Position numbers and translations under genes: made by a program. The notes under the pieces are model-generated. The model saw only the letters and a list, made by a program, of their open reading frames with translations, ran no database searches and was not told the DNA's origin. From Polaribacter sp. IC073 (GTDB taxonomy: Bacteria > Bacteroidota > Bacteroidia > Flavobacteriales > Flavobacteriaceae), in the NCBI RefSeq assembly GCF_007997075.1, contig NZ_VORS01000010.1:1-64000 (forward strand): a DNA stretch of 64,000 nt. Reading direction: 5' to 3'. How positions within the stretch are numbered: position 1 is the stretch's first letter; each line of letters begins with the position of its first letter. Shown here one piece after another: positions 28,211 to 41,495 of this stretch.

Positions 28211-30646
28211 TTATATTTTTTTTGTGGGTATATTTATTTTTGATGATTTTAGTCCTTTTCCAGAAACCGATAAATTTATTTCTCCTGCTTTTTCATTAGA
28301 TTGTACCAAAACAACTAATTTCCCGCTAAATAATTTCATGGTTGGTAAATGGAATAACTCCAGAGAAGTTGCATCGCCATTACTAGCTGCTCTATACGTA
28401 CCATCTCCTTTTACTTTAAATTTTAATTGATTGGTTGCTGTCGGACAAAGAATTCCGTTTTTATCTACCACAGAAACTGTAACAAAAGCCAAATCTTTTC
28501 CGTTTGCTTTTAATGTTTTTTGGTCTGATTCTAAAATTAGTTTGTAGGGTTTACCAGCCGTTTTTATTTCTTTTTCTGCAGCCGCTTTTCCTTCATCATC
28601 AAAGGCAACCACTTTTATAGTTCCTGGTTCATATTTTACGTCCATCCACATTAAACGGTAGCGATTTTTAGGAGAACTATTATTCTTTTTCTGAATCCCC
28701 ATACTTTTTCCGTTTACAAAAAGTTCTGCACTGTCATAACTTGTGTAGACAAAAACGGGTGTAATTTCTCCTTCTCGTCCTTCCCAATTCCAATGCGGAA
28801 GCATGTGTAAAGTTTCATCTTTTGTATACCAACGACTGCGATATAAATAATAGCGATCTTTTGGCAAACCTGCCAAATCGTTAATTCCGAAATACGAACT
28901 GCGTGAAGGCCATTTGGTGTCATAAGGTGTTGGCTCTCCTAAATAATCGAAACCAGTCCAGACAAACTCACCAATAACCCAAGGTTTATCATCTTGTAAA
29001 ACAAAATCTTCATCGGGGATATTAGACCAGCTGCAAGCTTCTAAATCGTAAGAAGATGACTGAAAATCGTCATACTGTTTCATTTTAGCTTCTACGACTG
29101 GGAATTTATAAATTCCGCGAGAACTTACGGTAGAAGCTGTTTCTGAACCTAAAATTAAACCTTGCGGAAAAGATTCGTACGCTTCTTCGTATAAATGTGT
29201 CCGATAATTTAAACCCGGAATATCTAATAAAGCTCCGAATCCGGAAGCTATTGTTGCTTTTACTTGATCCATACCAACCGTTACAGGTCTTGTAGGATCT
29301 TCTCTATGAAAAATATCTTGCAATCTCTTCGCACGTTTTGCGCCATCACTTCCCCATTGATCAGGAACTTCATTTCCAGAACTCCACATAACAATACTTG
29401 GGTGATTTCTGGTTGCATGTACCAAATTGACAATGTCTTTTTCTGCATCTTCTTCAAAAAAACGATGGTAGCCGTTTTCTACTTTGGGTTTTGCCCATTC
29501 ATCAAAACTTTCCGCTAAAAACAAGAACCCCATTTCATCACTTAATTCTAGTTGTTCTAAAGAAGGCATATTGTGTGCGCTTCGAATGGCATTTACACCC
29601 ATATCTTTTAAAATACGCAATTGTCTTCGGATAGCAGATTTGTTTACAGCAGTTCCGATAGGTCCTAAATCGTGATGCAAACAAACGCCTTTAAACTTTG
29701 TAATCTCTCCGTTTAAACTGAAGCCTTTTTCTGCTTCGTATTTGATGGACCTAATTCCGAAACGTGTTGAAATTTCATCTTTTAGAATAGTTCCTTTGTA
29801 TACTTGAGAAATAGAAGTGTATAAATAAGGCGTTTCCGGACTCCATAAATTCGGATTATTGACAGCTATATTTTGCTCAAATTCATTTCCATAAATGGAC
29901 GAAGTTTTATTGGTAGCAACGAAGCTTCCTTCTGCATCTAAAATTTTGGTAACAAGAGTCAATCCTTCTCCTAAAACTTTCGTTTTTACATTTACTTTCG
30001 CTAATTCTTTGGTAACTATGGGGGTTGTTATAAACGTTCCCCATTGCTTGATGCTTTCTTTATTCTTGGTAATAATTCGTACATTTCTGTACAAACCTGC
30101 TCCCGGATACCAGCGTGAAGACAAACCTTTATTTGTTAATTTAACGGCTAATGTGTTTTTTTTATTTGCGAGAATATGTTCTGTAATATCAAAGTAGAAA
30201 TAACTGTATCCATAGTTCCAACTTCCTATTTTTTTTCCATTCAGAAAAACTTCGGGTTCACTCATCGCACCTTCAAACAATAGTATTACTTTTTTATCTT
30301 TGTTAAAGTTAGGCAACGAAAACTCATTTCTGTACCAACCAATACCAATGTATGGCAACGCACCTGTTCTACCTGTTTTTTCAGTGGCTACTTTTTCTCC
30401 ATTCTGAACAATAGCAACCATTTGTTTGTCGATTTCTTTATCAAAAGGACCTTTAATTGCCCAATCATGCGGTACAACAACCGTTTCCCATTTTGAATCA
30501 TCAAAAGAAATATCTTGTGCGTTTTTTAGAGCACCTTTGGTGAATTTCCAGTTTTTTTCTAAAGTGAGTATTTCTCTTACATTGTTTTGTGCCAGTATTG
30601 AAACTGTAAAAAAAAGAATATAGAAAGTTGATATCAGATTTTTCAT
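28211..30646 (-). CDS. GH2 glycoside hydrolase with DUF4982-type C-terminus (probable beta-galactosidase)
   Basis: Encodes 811 residues with a leader ending SILAQ. It has the GH2 sugar-binding domain (about 25-190), immunoglobulin-like domain, TIM barrel (about 305-600), then DUF4982-like and invasin-like domains. The acid/base is E426 in WSSGNEVPDQW and the nucleophile is E502 in LGSETAST. The GSETAS context marks the Bacteroidota beta-galactosidase branch rather than the LacZ branch. The sulfatase gene follows after 2 bp. It may act on galactose exposed after desulfation. Confidence 0.93.
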   Translation of the reverse strand: MKNLISTFYILFFTVSILAQNNVREILTLEKNWKFTKGALKNAQDISFDDSKWETVVVPHDWAIKGPFDKEIDKQMVAIVQNGEKVATEKTGRTGALPYIGIGWYRNEFSLPNFNKDKKVILLFEGAMSEPEVFLNGKKIGSWNYGYSYFYFDITEHILANKKNTLAVKLTNKGLSSRWYPGAGLYRNVRIITKNKESIKQWGTFITTPIVTKELAKVNVKTKVLGEGLTLVTKILDAEGSFVATNKTSSIYGNEFEQNIAVNNPNLWSPETPYLYTSISQVYKGTILKDEISTRFGIRSIKYEAEKGFSLNGEITKFKGVCLHHDLGPIGTAVNKSAIRRQLRILKDMGVNAIRSAHNMPSLEQLELSDEMGFLFLAESFDEWAKPKVENGYHRFFEEDAEKDIVNLVHATRNHPSIVMWSSGNEVPDQWGSDGAKRAKRLQDIFHREDPTRPVTVGMDQVKATIASGFGALLDIPGLNYRTHLYEEAYESFPQGLILGSETASTVSSRGIYKFPVVEAKMKQYDDFQSSSYDLEACSWSNIPDEDFVLQDDKPWVIGEFVWTGFDYLGEPTPYDTKWPSRSSYFGINDLAGLPKDRYYLYRSRWYTKDETLHMLPHWNWEGREGEITPVFVYTSYDSAELFVNGKSMGIQKKNNSSPKNRYRLMWMDVKYEPGTIKVVAFDDEGKAAAEKEIKTAGKPYKLILESDQKTLKANGKDLAFVTVSVVDKNGILCPTATNQLKFKVKGDGTYRAASNGDATSLELFHLPTMKLFSGKLVVLVQSNEKAGEINLSVSGKGLKSSKINIPTKKI

Positions 30647-31054
30647 TGGGTTTATTTTTCTCTTTTATTTATTATTAATACAAACATCTGTCTTCATAAA
30701 ATGATGATTCCTTTAGTAACTTTATAATATCATTTAATTACAAGAAAAATCATCTTTAAAAACATCTCGATATAATTTTGTGATAAACAAAATCACTCGA
30801 TGAGACAGTGCGCAAACTAGAATTGATAAAATTGGCTGTCCGTTCGAGTGAAATTTATTTTTCAAAAATTTTGTATCAAAAAACAATTTTACTTTATCCT
30901 TTTCTAGCTTTTCGACTGAACTCAATATAAACTTTAGGAGATTCCTCCTATCGTCGGAATGACACTATGAATAACGTTTCGAAAAACTTAACAAAAACAA
31001 TCAGAATTTAGAGAATCTTCATTCCGTTAAACTTCAATCTAAATGACGTACACT
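30647..31054. other. 408-bp intergenic region carrying a palindromic repeat-like element
   Basis: No credible gene. The central part holds a long imperfect inverted repeat (30769-30877, listed separately). To its right lies a stretch around 30914-30965 including cctatcgtcggaatgacac, of a kind I recall as dispersed in intergenic regions of flavobacterial genomes. The ends would hold the GH2 promoter at about 30650-30720 and the 3' end of the GH27 transcript. Confidence 0.5.
30769..30877. repeat. Imperfect long inverted repeat, possible dispersed palindromic element
   Basis: The left arm (30769-30807, gatataattttgtgataaac then cactcgatgagaca) resembles the reverse complement of the right arm (30837-30877, tgtccgttcgagtg up to gtatc). 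Shared blocks are GATA-AA-TTTT near one end and CACTCGA-GACA near the other. The loop is 29 nt. The minus strand across it carries an open frame of 63 codons, which is likely fortuitous. Confidence 0.45.
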
Positions 31055-32302
31055 TTATTTATTCTGAAATACATTAAATGGTTTTGAAATTCCATCTATT
31101 GTTAAAACTACTACTCCGTGAGGAGCTACTTCAAAAGACAAACTTTTTTGATTCGATTTTTCGAAATCTTTTTTTGCCCATATATTGCGATACGCATATC
31201 CTTCTGCAACATCAATTCCTACAGTATCTAAATCAAAACTCATTGTTTTTGTTTCATTTGATCTGTTCAGTAAAGTAACTGCTACTTTACCGCTCATCGT
31301 AGAAACTAATGGTTTTGCCCAAACTTCTAAATCGCCATGATCTACCAATCTTCTTGCTTGATACACTAACGGATCTTGATTTAACGCAATAATTTCTTTG
31401 TTGGTTAAAATATCGATGGTTTGCTGACTCATTTCTCTTAAATCGTTACCCGCTAACAATGGTGAATTCATCATAGACCACATGCTAAAATGCGTTTTAT
31501 CCTCTTCAAAACTCATGCCTCTACCAACTTGCAACATGTCCATATCATTTACATGACCTGGTGAAGCATATTTCCATAAATCTGCATTCAAATCTATAAT
31601 GTTTAAAATAGAATGAAATTCATTCGAAATATCACCAGAAATCCTCCAAGAATCTGCTATTTGTAACGCCCATTTCCCTGGAAATTTCCATCTACAAATA
31701 TTGTAAACGGTGTTTGGTTTCATTTCATTTATAATGTTGGCAATTTGTGTGTATCTTGTTTCTTCATCTAAACCTAACCAATCTCCACCACACCAATCAA
31801 TTTTAATAAAATCATAATTCCAGTCTTTCAACATCAATTTTAAATCTTTTCTATCATGACCTAAAAGTCCAGATCCTACACTAATCGTGTCTTTGTCCCA
31901 TTGAGATCCACAGGTATTGATACCAGCGTCTGAATAAATACCCGCTTTTAAGCCTTTCGAATGAATATAATCTGAAATTACTTTCATTCCGTTTGGGAAC
32001 CTTTCTGGATGTACTAATAAATTTCCTTCGCTATCACGACCACCGAAAAAACCATCATCTATATTCACATAAGAATAACCAGCGGCTGCCATTCCCGAAG
32101 AAACCATAAAGTCTGCTTGTCCTTTTATAATCTCCTCATTAATATTCACATGAAAATTATTCCAACTAGACCAACCCATAATTGGGGTTTGCGGTTTTAA
32201 GGTTTCTTTACTATTTTTTTCATTCTGAATGTCTTTGGTATTACCAGAATTTTGACAAGACATAAGTAGCATCAACGTAAAAAATAAAGAGTATTTAATC
32301 AT
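31055..32302 (-). CDS. GH27 alpha-galactosidase / alpha-N-acetylgalactosaminidase lipoprotein
   Basis: Encodes 415 residues with lipobox LMSC (C16). The GH27 barrel begins MGWSSWNNF. The nucleophile is D169 in FIKIDWCGG and the acid/base is D224 in WRISGDIS. A C-terminal beta-sandwich follows from about residue 330. Family members remove terminal alpha-galactose, alpha-GalNAc or beta-L-arabinopyranose; CGG after the nucleophile does not by itself settle which. It follows the LacZ-type GH2 by 73 bp and is probably in the same transcript. Alpha-Gal caps occur on glycoprotein antennae and on algal galactans, so context does not decide. Confidence 0.93.
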   Translation of the reverse strand: MIKYSLFFTLMLLMSCQNSGNTKDIQNEKNSKETLKPQTPIMGWSSWNNFHVNINEEIIKGQADFMVSSGMAAAGYSYVNIDDGFFGGRDSEGNLLVHPERFPNGMKVISDYIHSKGLKAGIYSDAGINTCGSQWDKDTISVGSGLLGHDRKDLKLMLKDWNYDFIKIDWCGGDWLGLDEETRYTQIANIINEMKPNTVYNICRWKFPGKWALQIADSWRISGDISNEFHSILNIIDLNADLWKYASPGHVNDMDMLQVGRGMSFEEDKTHFSMWSMMNSPLLAGNDLREMSQQTIDILTNKEIIALNQDPLVYQARRLVDHGDLEVWAKPLVSTMSGKVAVTLLNRSNETKTMSFDLDTVGIDVAEGYAYRNIWAKKDFEKSNQKSLSFEVAPHGVVVLTIDGISKPFNVFQNK

Positions 32303-32317
32303 ATTTTTTTATATTAG

Positions 32318-32352
32318 AATATCGACTTCCCATAAATTGAGAAGTCGATATT
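32318..32352. other. Hairpin between GH2 and GH27
   Basis: A perfect 12-bp stem (32318-32329 aatatcgacttc with 32341-32352) surrounds an 11-nt loop. It occupies the gap between the two minus-strand genes. On the minus strand no T-run follows, so it is more likely an mRNA processing or stability element than a terminator; on the plus strand it would be followed by T-rich sequence. Confidence 0.6.
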
Positions 32353-32375
32353 TATTTATTTTTGCATTAATTACC

Positions 32376-36024
<3,649 letters not shown>

Positions 36025-37764
36025 CTATTGCCATCCTGGGTTTTGAGAAACATTACCCTGACTTAATACTATTTGCTCTGTTGGTACAGGTGATAAATAA
36101 TCTCTACCCAAATCAAACTGAAAACCAGACGGAAGACTGTTCAAGTATGGATCGATATTACCATCTCCATTCACTAAAATTGAAGTACCTATCTCTGCTG
36201 TAAATTCAGTTTCCATAGCACCACTTCCAACAATCTGAAATCCAGTTAATCTCTTACCAACAATTAACTCATCTGCAGCAGCCCAACGCATTAAATCGTC
36301 AAAACGTCTACCTTCTAAAGCCAACTCTACTCTACGCTCTCTTCTTACTTCATTAATCAAATCACTTACTGCTGTAAAAGCTTTGTTAGGGTCTGCTACT
36401 GGAACAATACTCATATTTGGCATATCTACACGAGCTCTTAATAAATTAATAGTGCTATTTAAATCTGCTTGTGTTAAAGTTCCTAATTCTGCTTTTGCTT
36501 CTGCATAATTTAAAAGTACTTCTGCGTATCTAAATATTATCGAACCTGTATCACTATCGTATCTTTGAGCTGCTTCTGTAGACCCCCCTTTATAAATTTG
36601 AAAACCTGTAGTATTTGTAATTTCATTATTTCCTCTAAATGTTGGAAACTCAAAAATTTCATTAGCTACTCCAGAGTTTTCTGTAATTAAATCACCAGGA
36701 GTACAAACCGTTTGCGCTAACCTAGGATCTCTGTCTGCTACAATGTCTGTAAGACTTGTTTCTTTACCTGAATTGTATAAAGGACTTACAGAAATAGGTT
36801 GACCATCAATAGCTAAATAAGTATCTACTAAAGATTTTGTTACACCGGTTCCTGAACCTGTATGAGGTAAATAATGACCAACACGATGACCTATACCAAC
36901 TGATAAATCATATTTTTTCCAAAACATAACTTCTGGGTTTCCAGAGTAATCCTTTTGGTTAAATAAGTCCCAGTAAGTAGAAGACGTTCCGTTATTATAA
37001 ATAGAATAAGCACTTTGATCTATTAAGGTTTTAGCAGCACTAGCAGCATGTCCTAAAAATTTTGCACTCTCATTTGTTGGAGCTGCAAACACAGTACCTT
37101 CATGATATTTTTCCCAAGTACCTTCGTACAAACCTACTCTAGATTTTAACGCTAACGCCATCCCCTGGTGCACTCTAAAAGCTTCCGCAGAACTTTGTTT
37201 CTTTAAACTGGTAATTGCTTTATCTAAATCTTCAATAATCTTCGTAGCCAATTCATTTCTTGGCATTCTCGCAGAAAACAATTCTGGCGAATCTGTATTT
37301 AAAGTTTTATCGATGTAAGGCACTCCTCCAAATCTTTTTAAAAGATTAAAATAGAACATAGCTCTAAAGAAATACGCTTCTCCGTTATAATGTGTAATTA
37401 ACTGAGCATCTCCTTGTGCAGTTCCACTATTTTCAAGATAAAAGTTTACACTTCTAATGTTACCATAGTTCCAATTACCATCTGAAGAAGGTGCAAGTAC
37501 TGCATTTCCTTCTAACCTACCATTTACAAAAATGTCTGCAAGGTTATCACTATTATTATCAAATTCAAAAGTACCTCCATTAAACCCTTGATGAACAGGG
37601 AAAGAAGTATAAAACTGATTTAGAAATAAAGCTAAATCGTTTGGTGTTTTCCAATATTGCTCAGGAGATATTTCATCTTGAGGAAATTGGTTGAGCAAAT
37701 CATCTGAACAGCTAGAAAAGATAGCCATTGCAAACATTAAAGTAATTAATTTTATTTTTTTCAT
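36025..37764 (-). CDS. SusD-like outer-membrane glycan-binding lipoprotein (pair 2)
   Basis: Encodes 579 residues with lipobox FSSC (C19). SusD features are LLNQFPQDEISPEQYWKT near the N-terminus, YFFRAMFYFNLLKRFGGVP in the helical core, and EVRRERRVELALEGRRFDDLMRW toward the C-terminus, with YLSPVPTEQI near the end. It lies 12 bp after its SusC and is terminated by a clear hairpin, so the pair is a two-gene operon. Nearest enzymes on the same strand are GH2-GH27, but they have their own upstream gap. Confidence 0.95.
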   Translation of the reverse strand: MKKIKLITLMFAMAIFSSCSDDLLNQFPQDEISPEQYWKTPNDLALFLNQFYTSFPVHQGFNGGTFEFDNNSDNLADIFVNGRLEGNAVLAPSSDGNWNYGNIRSVNFYLENSGTAQGDAQLITHYNGEAYFFRAMFYFNLLKRFGGVPYIDKTLNTDSPELFSARMPRNELATKIIEDLDKAITSLKKQSSAEAFRVHQGMALALKSRVGLYEGTWEKYHEGTVFAAPTNESAKFLGHAASAAKTLIDQSAYSIYNNGTSSTYWDLFNQKDYSGNPEVMFWKKYDLSVGIGHRVGHYLPHTGSGTGVTKSLVDTYLAIDGQPISVSPLYNSGKETSLTDIVADRDPRLAQTVCTPGDLITENSGVANEIFEFPTFRGNNEITNTTGFQIYKGGSTEAAQRYDSDTGSIIFRYAEVLLNYAEAKAELGTLTQADLNSTINLLRARVDMPNMSIVPVADPNKAFTAVSDLINEVRRERRVELALEGRRFDDLMRWAAADELIVGKRLTGFQIVGSGAMETEFTAEIGTSILVNGDGNIDPYLNSLPSGFQFDLGRDYLSPVPTEQIVLSQGNVSQNPGWQ

Positions 37765-37776
37765 AATTTTATAGTA

Positions 37777-40700
37777 TTAAAATTGAAGATTTAAACCTAC
37801 TGAGAATGACTTTTGAAGTGGATAAATTTTTCCACTTCCCCAACGACCACCAGTTGCTTCTGGATCAAAAACACCAGAAATATCAGATATTGTAAAAAGA
37901 TTTTCTCCAGATACGTATAACCTAAACTTATTAAGACCTAAATTATCTAAAACTGTTTTTGAAAAACTATAACCAACTGTAAGGTTTTTTAATCTTATGT
38001 ATGATGCATCTTGTAAAAATCTTGTTTGTGTTTCTTGATTTCTCCAAGCACTTCTAAATGTAGGTCTTGGTAAATGTGCATTTGTATTTTCTGCAGACCA
38101 ATAGTCTCCGTGTCCTTGAAGTGCAGCTGACTGCCATTGATTTCCTACGGCTCCGAAAGTATAAGCACCACCTGCCCATACGTCTTTTTTACCAACACCT
38201 TGCCAGAACATAGATAAATCAATTCCTTTATAATTCAATCCTCCGTTAATAGAATATTGGTATCTAGGTGTTGCGTTCCCAATAACCTTTCTATCTCCAG
38301 CATCATCAGTTGTACCATTACCCCAGTCTATTTGTCCGTCTCCATTAATATCAGCATATTTTACATCTCCAGGATACCAAACACCACCGTACATGGTAGA
38401 TTGATCTATACCATTATCTATTTCATCTTGATTTTGATACAAACCAAGTGTTTCAAATCCCCAGATTTCACCAAGTTCTTGACCTTCACGATAGTTATTT
38501 AAAAGGTTGTTAGGATTACGATACTTTGTTACTGTAGTAACTGCATCAGATAAAACAACACCAATATTGTAACCTAAATCTCCTATATTATCTTTCCATT
38601 GAATACTAAAATCAAAACCTTTCGTTTCTAAAGAAGCATTATTTGCTTGTGGAGCACCAGTACCCAATAAAGCAGGAAAACGTTCTGATGGACCAAACAT
38701 ATCATCTGTAGTTCTTACAAAATATTCAAAAGTAGTTTGTAACCTATTATTAAATGCACCTACATCTAAACCATAATTCTGAGTACTAACAGTTTCCCAT
38801 GTAATATTAGGACTAACTAGCCCTGGTGTTAAAGTATAATTTGGTCTACCACCACTACCTAACCACCAAAGATTAGTTCTAATAGGCATACGAGGTACAT
38901 ACAAATAATTTGCTACATTTTGATTTCCAATAGAACCTGTTGAATAACGTAATTTAAACATATTCACTCTGTCTATCTTCCAAAATTCTTCTTTAGCCAT
39001 GTTATAACCTACTGATAAAGAAGGAAAAAAGTCCCAACGGCTATCTGGCGCAAATCTAGAAGATGCATCATAACGTCCGTTAACTTGAAAAAGGTATTTT
39101 TCTTTGTAATTATATTTGAATTCACCAAAATAACCTTGTGTTGTATAAGCACCTGCAGAATCACCTACATTATCTTCACCAACACCTGTAGAAATAGAAG
39201 GTACACCGTCTGTAATTAAATCATTTACAGAAGCCCCTACAGAACTATAACTTGTTTCTTCTTGTTGAAATCCTCCTAATACAGAAAAATTGTGTGCTTC
39301 ATTAACACTCTTGTTATAAGAGACAACTAAATTAGGAGATACGTAAGTATTCTCATAAGAATAACGATAATAACTATTGTTTTGTCTTATCAAACGCTCT
39401 TCGCCATTAGGCTCTGTAACCCCTACTTTTGCATTATGTCTAGAAAAGTCATTTGCATTTTCTCTGTAATATAAACTTGCTTTAACCTTTAAATCTTTAA
39501 TTGGTTCAAAAACTAAATCAAGACCTAAATTAGTGTCAGAGTTTTTAGATAATGCTCTACCTCCATTTAAAATAAAAGGAATTTCAGAACCATCACTATA
39601 ACTACCATTTGGCATAACTACACCATTTACTGGCCAACGTCTTGCAATGTTATGAAGGTATAAACCTGTATCATAACTAGGTTTATCATTTTCTACTCTA
39701 GACATTCTTATATTTGCATTTACTGTAAACCAATCGGTCATTTTACTAGACACCTTAGTATTAAGTGTGTATCTCTGGTATTTATCATCCCCAAAATTCA
39801 TTACTCCTGGAGCATCAAAAAAGGATCCTGATAAGTTATAGCTTAATTTTTTTTCGCTTCCTGCAAAACTTAAATTGTGTTGCTGACGTAAAACAACGTC
39901 TTTATACATTACATCAAACCAGTCTGTGTTACCATTTGAACCTGTATATTGTTGCCATCTTGTTCCTTGAGGATTCGCAACAGTTACTGGCGTATTTACT
40001 GGGTCTGCAGCATACGCTTTAATACGCCCTAAAACTTCGTCACTAAATATTGGCGATCCTCCTCCATTGGTTGCAGCTAAATTAAAATAGTTTGCAAAAT
40101 CAATTGAGTTCATCATGTTTGGCGTATTCAAAGGTGATGAATAAATGAAGTTATTAGAATAGGTTACTCTATGTCCTTCTATACCTTCACCACTTTTGGT
40201 TTTCACTAAAATAACACCAAAAGCTGCACGAGAACCATAAATAGCACTAGCGGCAGCATCTTTTAAAACAGAAATAGTTTCTATATCGTCTGGGTTTATA
40301 TCATTTAAACCAGAAGGATCACTTAAAGGAATATCATCTACAATTACTAACGGAGAACCTGTACCCTGAAGGTTACCAGCGCCACGAATACTAATATTCA
40401 TAACTGCTCCTGGTTCACCACCAGAATTACCTACACTCAATTGCAAACCTGGCGCAGCTCCTTGAAGTGCTTGCATCACGTTCGTTACAGGCCTGTCTTT
40501 TAAGGCTTCAGAATCAATGGTACTAACCGCACCTGTTAAGTTTCCCTTTTTCTGAGTACCATAACCTACAATTATAATTTCATCTAACCCTTCGCTATCA
40601 ACACCTAATCTTACGTTAATAGTTTCTTTACCACTTACTTTAACAAATTTAGTTGAATAACCAACATAGCTAAATTGTAAGGTCGCATTCGAACCTACTT

Positions 40701-40890
40701 TAATTGAATAATTTCCATCAAAATCAGAAACCACCCCATTTTTAGTCCCTTGTTCAATAACATTCACTCCGAACAAAGGAGTACCGTCATCTAAGTCGGT
40801 TATTGCTCCTTTTACTGTAACCTGCGCTTGAACCGCCATAAAGCTGAGCAAAAAAAACGCGAACAGTAATTTACTTACTTTTTGAATCAT
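37777..40890 (-). CDS. SusC-like TonB-dependent outer-membrane transporter (pair 2)
   Basis: Encodes 1037 residues. A leader ending AVQAQ is followed by a carboxypeptidase-D-like domain (about 23-102), plug (about 110-230, with KDAAASAIYGSRAAFGVILVKTK) and barrel ending SVGLNLQF. The architecture matches pair 1. It is divergent from SusC pair 3 across a 605-bp gap, so the two may be regulated from one region. The substrate is unknown. Confidence 0.96.
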   Translation of the reverse strand: MIQKVSKLLFAFFLLSFMAVQAQVTVKGAITDLDDGTPLFGVNVIEQGTKNGVVSDFDGNYSIKVGSNATLQFSYVGYSTKFVKVSGKETINVRLGVDSEGLDEIIIVGYGTQKKGNLTGAVSTIDSEALKDRPVTNVMQALQGAAPGLQLSVGNSGGEPGAVMNISIRGAGNLQGTGSPLVIVDDIPLSDPSGLNDINPDDIETISVLKDAAASAIYGSRAAFGVILVKTKSGEGIEGHRVTYSNNFIYSSPLNTPNMMNSIDFANYFNLAATNGGGSPIFSDEVLGRIKAYAADPVNTPVTVANPQGTRWQQYTGSNGNTDWFDVMYKDVVLRQQHNLSFAGSEKKLSYNLSGSFFDAPGVMNFGDDKYQRYTLNTKVSSKMTDWFTVNANIRMSRVENDKPSYDTGLYLHNIARRWPVNGVVMPNGSYSDGSEIPFILNGGRALSKNSDTNLGLDLVFEPIKDLKVKASLYYRENANDFSRHNAKVGVTEPNGEERLIRQNNSYYRYSYENTYVSPNLVVSYNKSVNEAHNFSVLGGFQQEETSYSSVGASVNDLITDGVPSISTGVGEDNVGDSAGAYTTQGYFGEFKYNYKEKYLFQVNGRYDASSRFAPDSRWDFFPSLSVGYNMAKEEFWKIDRVNMFKLRYSTGSIGNQNVANYLYVPRMPIRTNLWWLGSGGRPNYTLTPGLVSPNITWETVSTQNYGLDVGAFNNRLQTTFEYFVRTTDDMFGPSERFPALLGTGAPQANNASLETKGFDFSIQWKDNIGDLGYNIGVVLSDAVTTVTKYRNPNNLLNNYREGQELGEIWGFETLGLYQNQDEIDNGIDQSTMYGGVWYPGDVKYADINGDGQIDWGNGTTDDAGDRKVIGNATPRYQYSINGGLNYKGIDLSMFWQGVGKKDVWAGGAYTFGAVGNQWQSAALQGHGDYWSAENTNAHLPRPTFRSAWRNQETQTRFLQDASYIRLKNLTVGYSFSKTVLDNLGLNKFRLYVSGENLFTISDISGVFDPEATGGRWGSGKIYPLQKSFSVGLNLQF

Positions 40891-41495
40891 AAAATTTAGT
40901 TTAAATTTAGTTTGAGTTATATAATTATGTATTACATAAAAACGAATTTAAAATAAGTGTTAATTGTAAGTTAATTATTTCGACAAACAACAACTAAACA
41001 GCTCTAAAGGAATGTTTTTTAAGATTAATTTAACATACATAACTCAAACAAGACCACTAACTTGCTGTTTTATAGGTAAATTAAAGAGAGTAAAGTTACT
41101 ATTGATAACCAAAAATAAATTTGAATACAAAATCTGTTTTTAAGCTTTGTAAAAAATCATACCTCACGTTTACCCTTCAATAAAAAGTATTTTAAAACTT
41201 AAAAACAATCAAAATATTATAAAAAATGAAGGAATATATTTTGAAAAAAAGCTAATTTTCAAGCGTAATTTTAAAAATTTAATAGTTAAATAGTAGTCTA
41301 TAAAAAGGCATCATCTATTTTATATAAAGGCCTATCCAACTGCATAAATATACTAGTTCTTAAGAGTTTACAAAGGTCCTTAAAAGTACAATTAAAAGGT
41401 TTCTCTACCAACTCAGCTCTATAATTGTTATTAGTCGAAAATATTTATTTTACATTTATTTTTTCGATTAATTTACTAAACAAAAATAATTAATT
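40891..41495. other. 605-bp divergent promoter region between two SusC genes
   Basis: The longest gene-free stretch in the window, AT-rich throughout. No RNA gene, riboswitch or conserved operator was recognised. Both SusC promoters must lie here. A 7-bp inverted repeat (tcgaaaa/ttttcga) at 41435-41467 sits directly upstream of the plus-strand SusC and is listed separately. Confidence 0.55.
41435..41467 (+). promoter_or_regulatory. Inverted repeat just upstream of SusC pair 3
   Basis: tcgaaaa (41435-41441) is complementary to ttttcga (41461-41467) with a 19-nt A/T spacer. It ends 28 bp before the SusC start. It may be an operator half-site pair or a weak leader hairpin; short A/T-rich matches like this can arise by chance. 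Confidence 0.25.

Noticed and set aside
30734..30925. A minus-strand open frame of 63 codons in the GH2-GH27 gap.
   Set aside because: It crosses the imperfect inverted repeat, has no recognisable domain or ribosome-binding site, and is best explained by the repeat-like DNA.
40891..41495. A riboswitch or small RNA gene in the 605-bp divergent gap.
   Set aside because: No strong stem-loop, T-run or conserved aptamer-like pattern was found; the region is simply AT-rich.
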